Shown here piece after piece: positions 4,544 to 6,582 of a stretch of 6,582 nucleotides of DNA. A program made the translations under genes and the position numbers. The stretch's first letter is position 1. Each line of letters starts with the position of its first letter. Source of the DNA: Candidatus Buchananbacteria bacterium (GTDB lineage: Bacteria; Patescibacteriota; Patescibacteriia; CAIXNZ01); assembly GCA_030592165.1 (NCBI GenBank), contig JAUVKC010000056.1, positions 1 to 6,582 on the forward strand, read 5' to 3'. The notes beneath the pieces were generated by a model, which saw nothing but the letters and a program-made list of their open reading frames with translations, had not been told where the DNA came from and ran no database searches.

Positions 4544-5821
4544 ATGTATCAAAAATATAAATTAAAAAATGATTTTCCTGTAATTTTAGTTCCCCGCAAA
4601 GAGTCAGAATCAGTTACTTTATTGGTTCTTTTTAAGGTTGGTTCAAGATATGAAGCCATAAATATCCATCATGGAGTCTCTCATTTTATTGAGCATTTAA
4701 TGTTTAAAGGTACGAAAAAAAGACCTTCAACTCTGGATATTTCTAAAGAGCTTGATGGTATTGGAGCTGAAGTTAATGCCTATACATCGAAAGATCATAC
4801 TGGTTATTGGATAAAATTAAGGGCTGATAAATTTGAACTTGCTTGTGATTTACTGTCTGATATGTTAAGTAATTCTTTGTTTGATGCAAAAGAGATAAAT
4901 CGTGAAAAAGGTGTGATTATAGAAGAAATTAAAATGTATGAAGATCAACCTATGTATTTTTCCGAAATGCTTTTTGAAAGATTAATTTTTCAGGGTAATA
5001 TGTTAGCTGAAGATATTGCTGGTACTTCTGAATCAATTATTAAGATGAGTAGAAAAAATATTTTGGACTACAAAGATTCTTATTATGAACCAAAAAACGG
5101 AGTTATTGTGGTTGCTGGTAAAATAAATAAAAATACTAAACAAACGTTGAGTAAATATTTTACTCAGGTAAAAGAACCAAAAGAAAAAGCTTTTGTTCAA
5201 AAATTTAATCAATTTGAAAATAAACAAGATCAGGCTAGAGTAGTTTTGCATCATCAAAATACCAAACAAGTACATTTAGCAATGGGTGTACCTGCATATT
5301 CACATTTCCATCCTGATTTATACGCTTTGCATTTGTTATCAGTAATTTTGGGTGGGACTATGAGTTCACGTTTATTTATTAATGTACGTGAAAGAAGAGG
5401 TTTGTGTTATTACATAAAATCACAGGCAGATATTTACGAAGATACTGGCAATTTGATGATTCGGGCAGGTCTTGATATGTCAAAAATTGATGAAGCAATT
5501 AGATTGATTTTAAAAGAATTAAGAGATCTAAAAACTAATGGCGTAAATAACGATGAATTAAAAATGGCTAAAGATTTTCTCAAAGGACGTTCAACTTTGC
5601 AGCTTGAAGATTCTAATGCTGTAGCCAATTTTTATGGTAGAGAATTAATTTTAACTAAAAAAATACTGACTCCTGATCAAAAAATGAATAAAATATTTGA
5701 AGTTACAAAATCTCAGATTAATAAAGTGGCTAAGGATATTCTGCACACAAATAAATTGAATTTAGCCATGGTTTCTCCTCATAAAGATAAAAAACGATTT
5801 TTAAAAATGCTTAAGATTTAA
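4544..5821 (+). CDS. M16 family zinc metallopeptidase (processing-peptidase/pitrilysin type)
   Basis: Zinc-dependent endopeptidase of the M16 family, which cuts short or unfolded peptides inside a clamshell chamber. The inverted zinc motif HFIEH is at residues 47-51 (zinc ligands His47 and His51, catalytic Glu50). The third ligand lies about 77 residues on in EKGVIIEEI, most likely Glu128. The second half carries the family's C-terminal domain, including RERRGLCYYIKS (about 282-293), the conserved Arg/Tyr substrate-binding region. At 425 residues it is a normal single M16 subunit with an active N-terminal half. No signal peptide is visible, so it is probably cytoplasmic. The ATG (4544) lacks a Shine-Dalgarno sequence; the sequence YKLKNDFPVILVPR from residue 5 matches the usual first strand, supporting this start. 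tpiA begins 7 bases after its stop. The family is certain; the substrate is unknown. Confidence 0.95.
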   Translation: MYQKYKLKNDFPVILVPRKESESVTLLVLFKVGSRYEAINIHHGVSHFIEHLMFKGTKKRPSTLDISKELDGIGAEVNAYTSKDHTGYWIKLRADKFELACDLLSDMLSNSLFDAKEINREKGVIIEEIKMYEDQPMYFSEMLFERLIFQGNMLAEDIAGTSESIIKMSRKNILDYKDSYYEPKNGVIVVAGKINKNTKQTLSKYFTQVKEPKEKAFVQKFNQFENKQDQARVVLHHQNTKQVHLAMGVPAYSHFHPDLYALHLLSVILGGTMSSRLFINVRERRGLCYYIKSQADIYEDTGNLMIRAGLDMSKIDEAIRLILKELRDLKTNGVNNDELKMAKDFLKGRSTLQLEDSNAVANFYGRELILTKKILTPDQKMNKIFEVTKSQINKVAKDILHTNKLNLAMVSPHKDKKRFLKMLKI

Positions 5822-5828
5822 TTTTTAT

Positions 5829-6572
5829 ATGAGAAAAATAATAATTGCTAATTGGAAAATGAACCTTTCAATTACTAAGAGTCTAGAGTTTGTTAAAAAA
5901 GTAAAAAAGACTAAACATATGGTTGGTATTGCTGCACCATATACTTTTTTATGTGAAATGAAAAAAGCTTTGGCACATAAGAAAATACAGTTAGCTGCTC
6001 AAGATGTTGCGAGATTTGCAGAAGGTGCTTATACTGGTGAAGTTTCAGCTAAGATGTTAAAGAAACTTAATTGCACCTATTGTTTAGTTGGTCATTCAGA
6101 ACGAAGAGTTTATTTCGCTGAAACTGATGAAAATGTCAATGAAAAAATAAAACAACTACTTGCGCAGGGAATTAAGCCTGTTTTATGTATAGGCGAAAAG
6201 GCAAGTGAAAGAAATAAAAAATTAACTAAAAAAGTTTTAAATAAGCAATTAAAAAAAGCCTTGCAAGGTGTGAAAAATATTGATAAGGTAATAATTGCTT
6301 ATGAACCTATTTGGGCTATTTCGACTTTCCAAAAAGGAAAACAGAAAAAATCAGCTTCTTTAGATGATATAATGGAAGTTCATAAATATATTAAAAATGT
6401 ACTTGAGAAGATGAGTAAATCAAAAGGTTCTAAAATTAAAGTTTTATACGGTGGTAGTGTTAAGCCGTCTAATAGTCAAGAAATATTAAGTCTAAAAGAA
6501 GTTGACGGTGCTTTAGTTGGCGGAGCAAGCTTGAAAGTTTCAAGCTTTAATGCTATATTACAATCTATCTAA
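5829..6572 (+). CDS. tpiA: Triosephosphate isomerase with an altered, lengthened catalytic loop 6
   Basis: Interconverts dihydroxyacetone phosphate and glyceraldehyde 3-phosphate in glycolysis. Its 247 residues form a typical TIM barrel. Catalytic residues are intact: Asn8 and Lys10 in ANWKMN, His89 in VGHSERR and Glu159 in AYEPIWAI. The phosphate-binding loops YGGSV (207-211) and VDGALVGGASL (225-235) are canonical. The odd part is loop 6. After EPIWAI the usual G-T-G reads S-T-F, followed by a Lys/Gln-rich stretch (168-174). Aligned to the familiar yeast numbering, the segment is about six residues longer than normal before the next helix. The ATG has no Shine-Dalgarno sequence and is preceded by TAATTTTTAT, identical to the bases before frr. 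Likely co-transcribed with the M16 gene, 7 bases upstream. The gene is complete, ending 10 bases before the window edge. Confidence 0.97.
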   Translation: MRKIIIANWKMNLSITKSLEFVKKVKKTKHMVGIAAPYTFLCEMKKALAHKKIQLAAQDVARFAEGAYTGEVSAKMLKKLNCTYCLVGHSERRVYFAETDENVNEKIKQLLAQGIKPVLCIGEKASERNKKLTKKVLNKQLKKALQGVKNIDKVIIAYEPIWAISTFQKGKQKKSASLDDIMEVHKYIKNVLEKMSKSKGSKIKVLYGGSVKPSNSQEILSLKEVDGALVGGASLKVSSFNAILQSI

Positions 6573-6582
6573 TAAGTAAAAA

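Noticed and set aside
1..6582. UGA recoding (as in some Patescibacteria with UGA read as Gly)
   Set aside because: No stop here is TGA, which hinted at recoding. However, every gene has its expected family length with no in-frame TGA, and Gly and Trp use normal codons, so there is no evidence for it.
1..6582. CRISPR array, tRNA or rRNA genes, insertion sequences
   Set aside because: No regularly spaced repeats, cloverleaf sequences, rRNA motifs, transposase motifs or flanking inverted repeats were seen.

Overview
The window is strongly AT-rich (about 30% GC by eye). It carries a compact run of bacterial housekeeping genes: the 3' part of holB, a seven-Asp-box lipoprotein, frr, glyS (single-chain alpha2 type), an M16 metallopeptidase and tpiA. 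On the opposite strand, between glyS and the M16 gene, are two very small cysteine-rich genes. The low GC, gaps of 5-14 bases within gene groups, plus-strand starts without Shine-Dalgarno sequences, alpha2 GlyRS, cytoplasmic-type M16 peptidase and BNR-type lipoprotein suggest a Patescibacteria/CPR-like bacterium. That assignment is an inference from gene content; no rRNA is present to confirm it. All eight genes end in TAA or TAG and none of the standard-length ORFs needs a recoded UGA.

Layout: (1) Bases 1-2314 hold a tight plus-strand unit, holB (5' end cut off) - lipoprotein - frr. (2) Bases 2315-2607 hold a promoter and a glycine T-box leader ending in a strong intrinsic terminator, placed to control glyS. 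The leader looks unusually short. A 42-nt Stem I starts at the predicted transcription start and seems to present the GGC specifier in its terminal loop, followed by one Stem III-like domain and then a near-canonical antiterminator. (3) glyS (2608-3999) ends at a terminator that appears bidirectional. (4) Bases 4049-4446 hold a minus-strand two-gene unit absent from ordinary ORF calls because of its size: an extended -10 promoter, a 56-aa Cys4 protein with Shine-Dalgarno AGGGGG, a 44-aa single-pass membrane protein with a five-cysteine cytoplasmic tail and Shine-Dalgarno AGGAGG, and the shared terminator. (5) Bases 4447-4543 hold a divergent plus-strand promoter candidate and a GC-rich imperfect palindrome. 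(6) M16 peptidase and tpiA (4544-6572) form a second plus-strand pair.

How they fit together: most genes serve core functions (clamp loading, ribosome recycling, glycine charging, proteolysis, glycolysis). glyS is probably induced when uncharged tRNA-Gly builds up. The most novel items are the miniature T-box leader, the small-protein operon with its strong SD sites in an SD-poor neighbourhood, the altered and lengthened catalytic loop 6 of triosephosphate isomerase, and the GC-rich palindrome at the predicted 5' end of the M16 mRNA.
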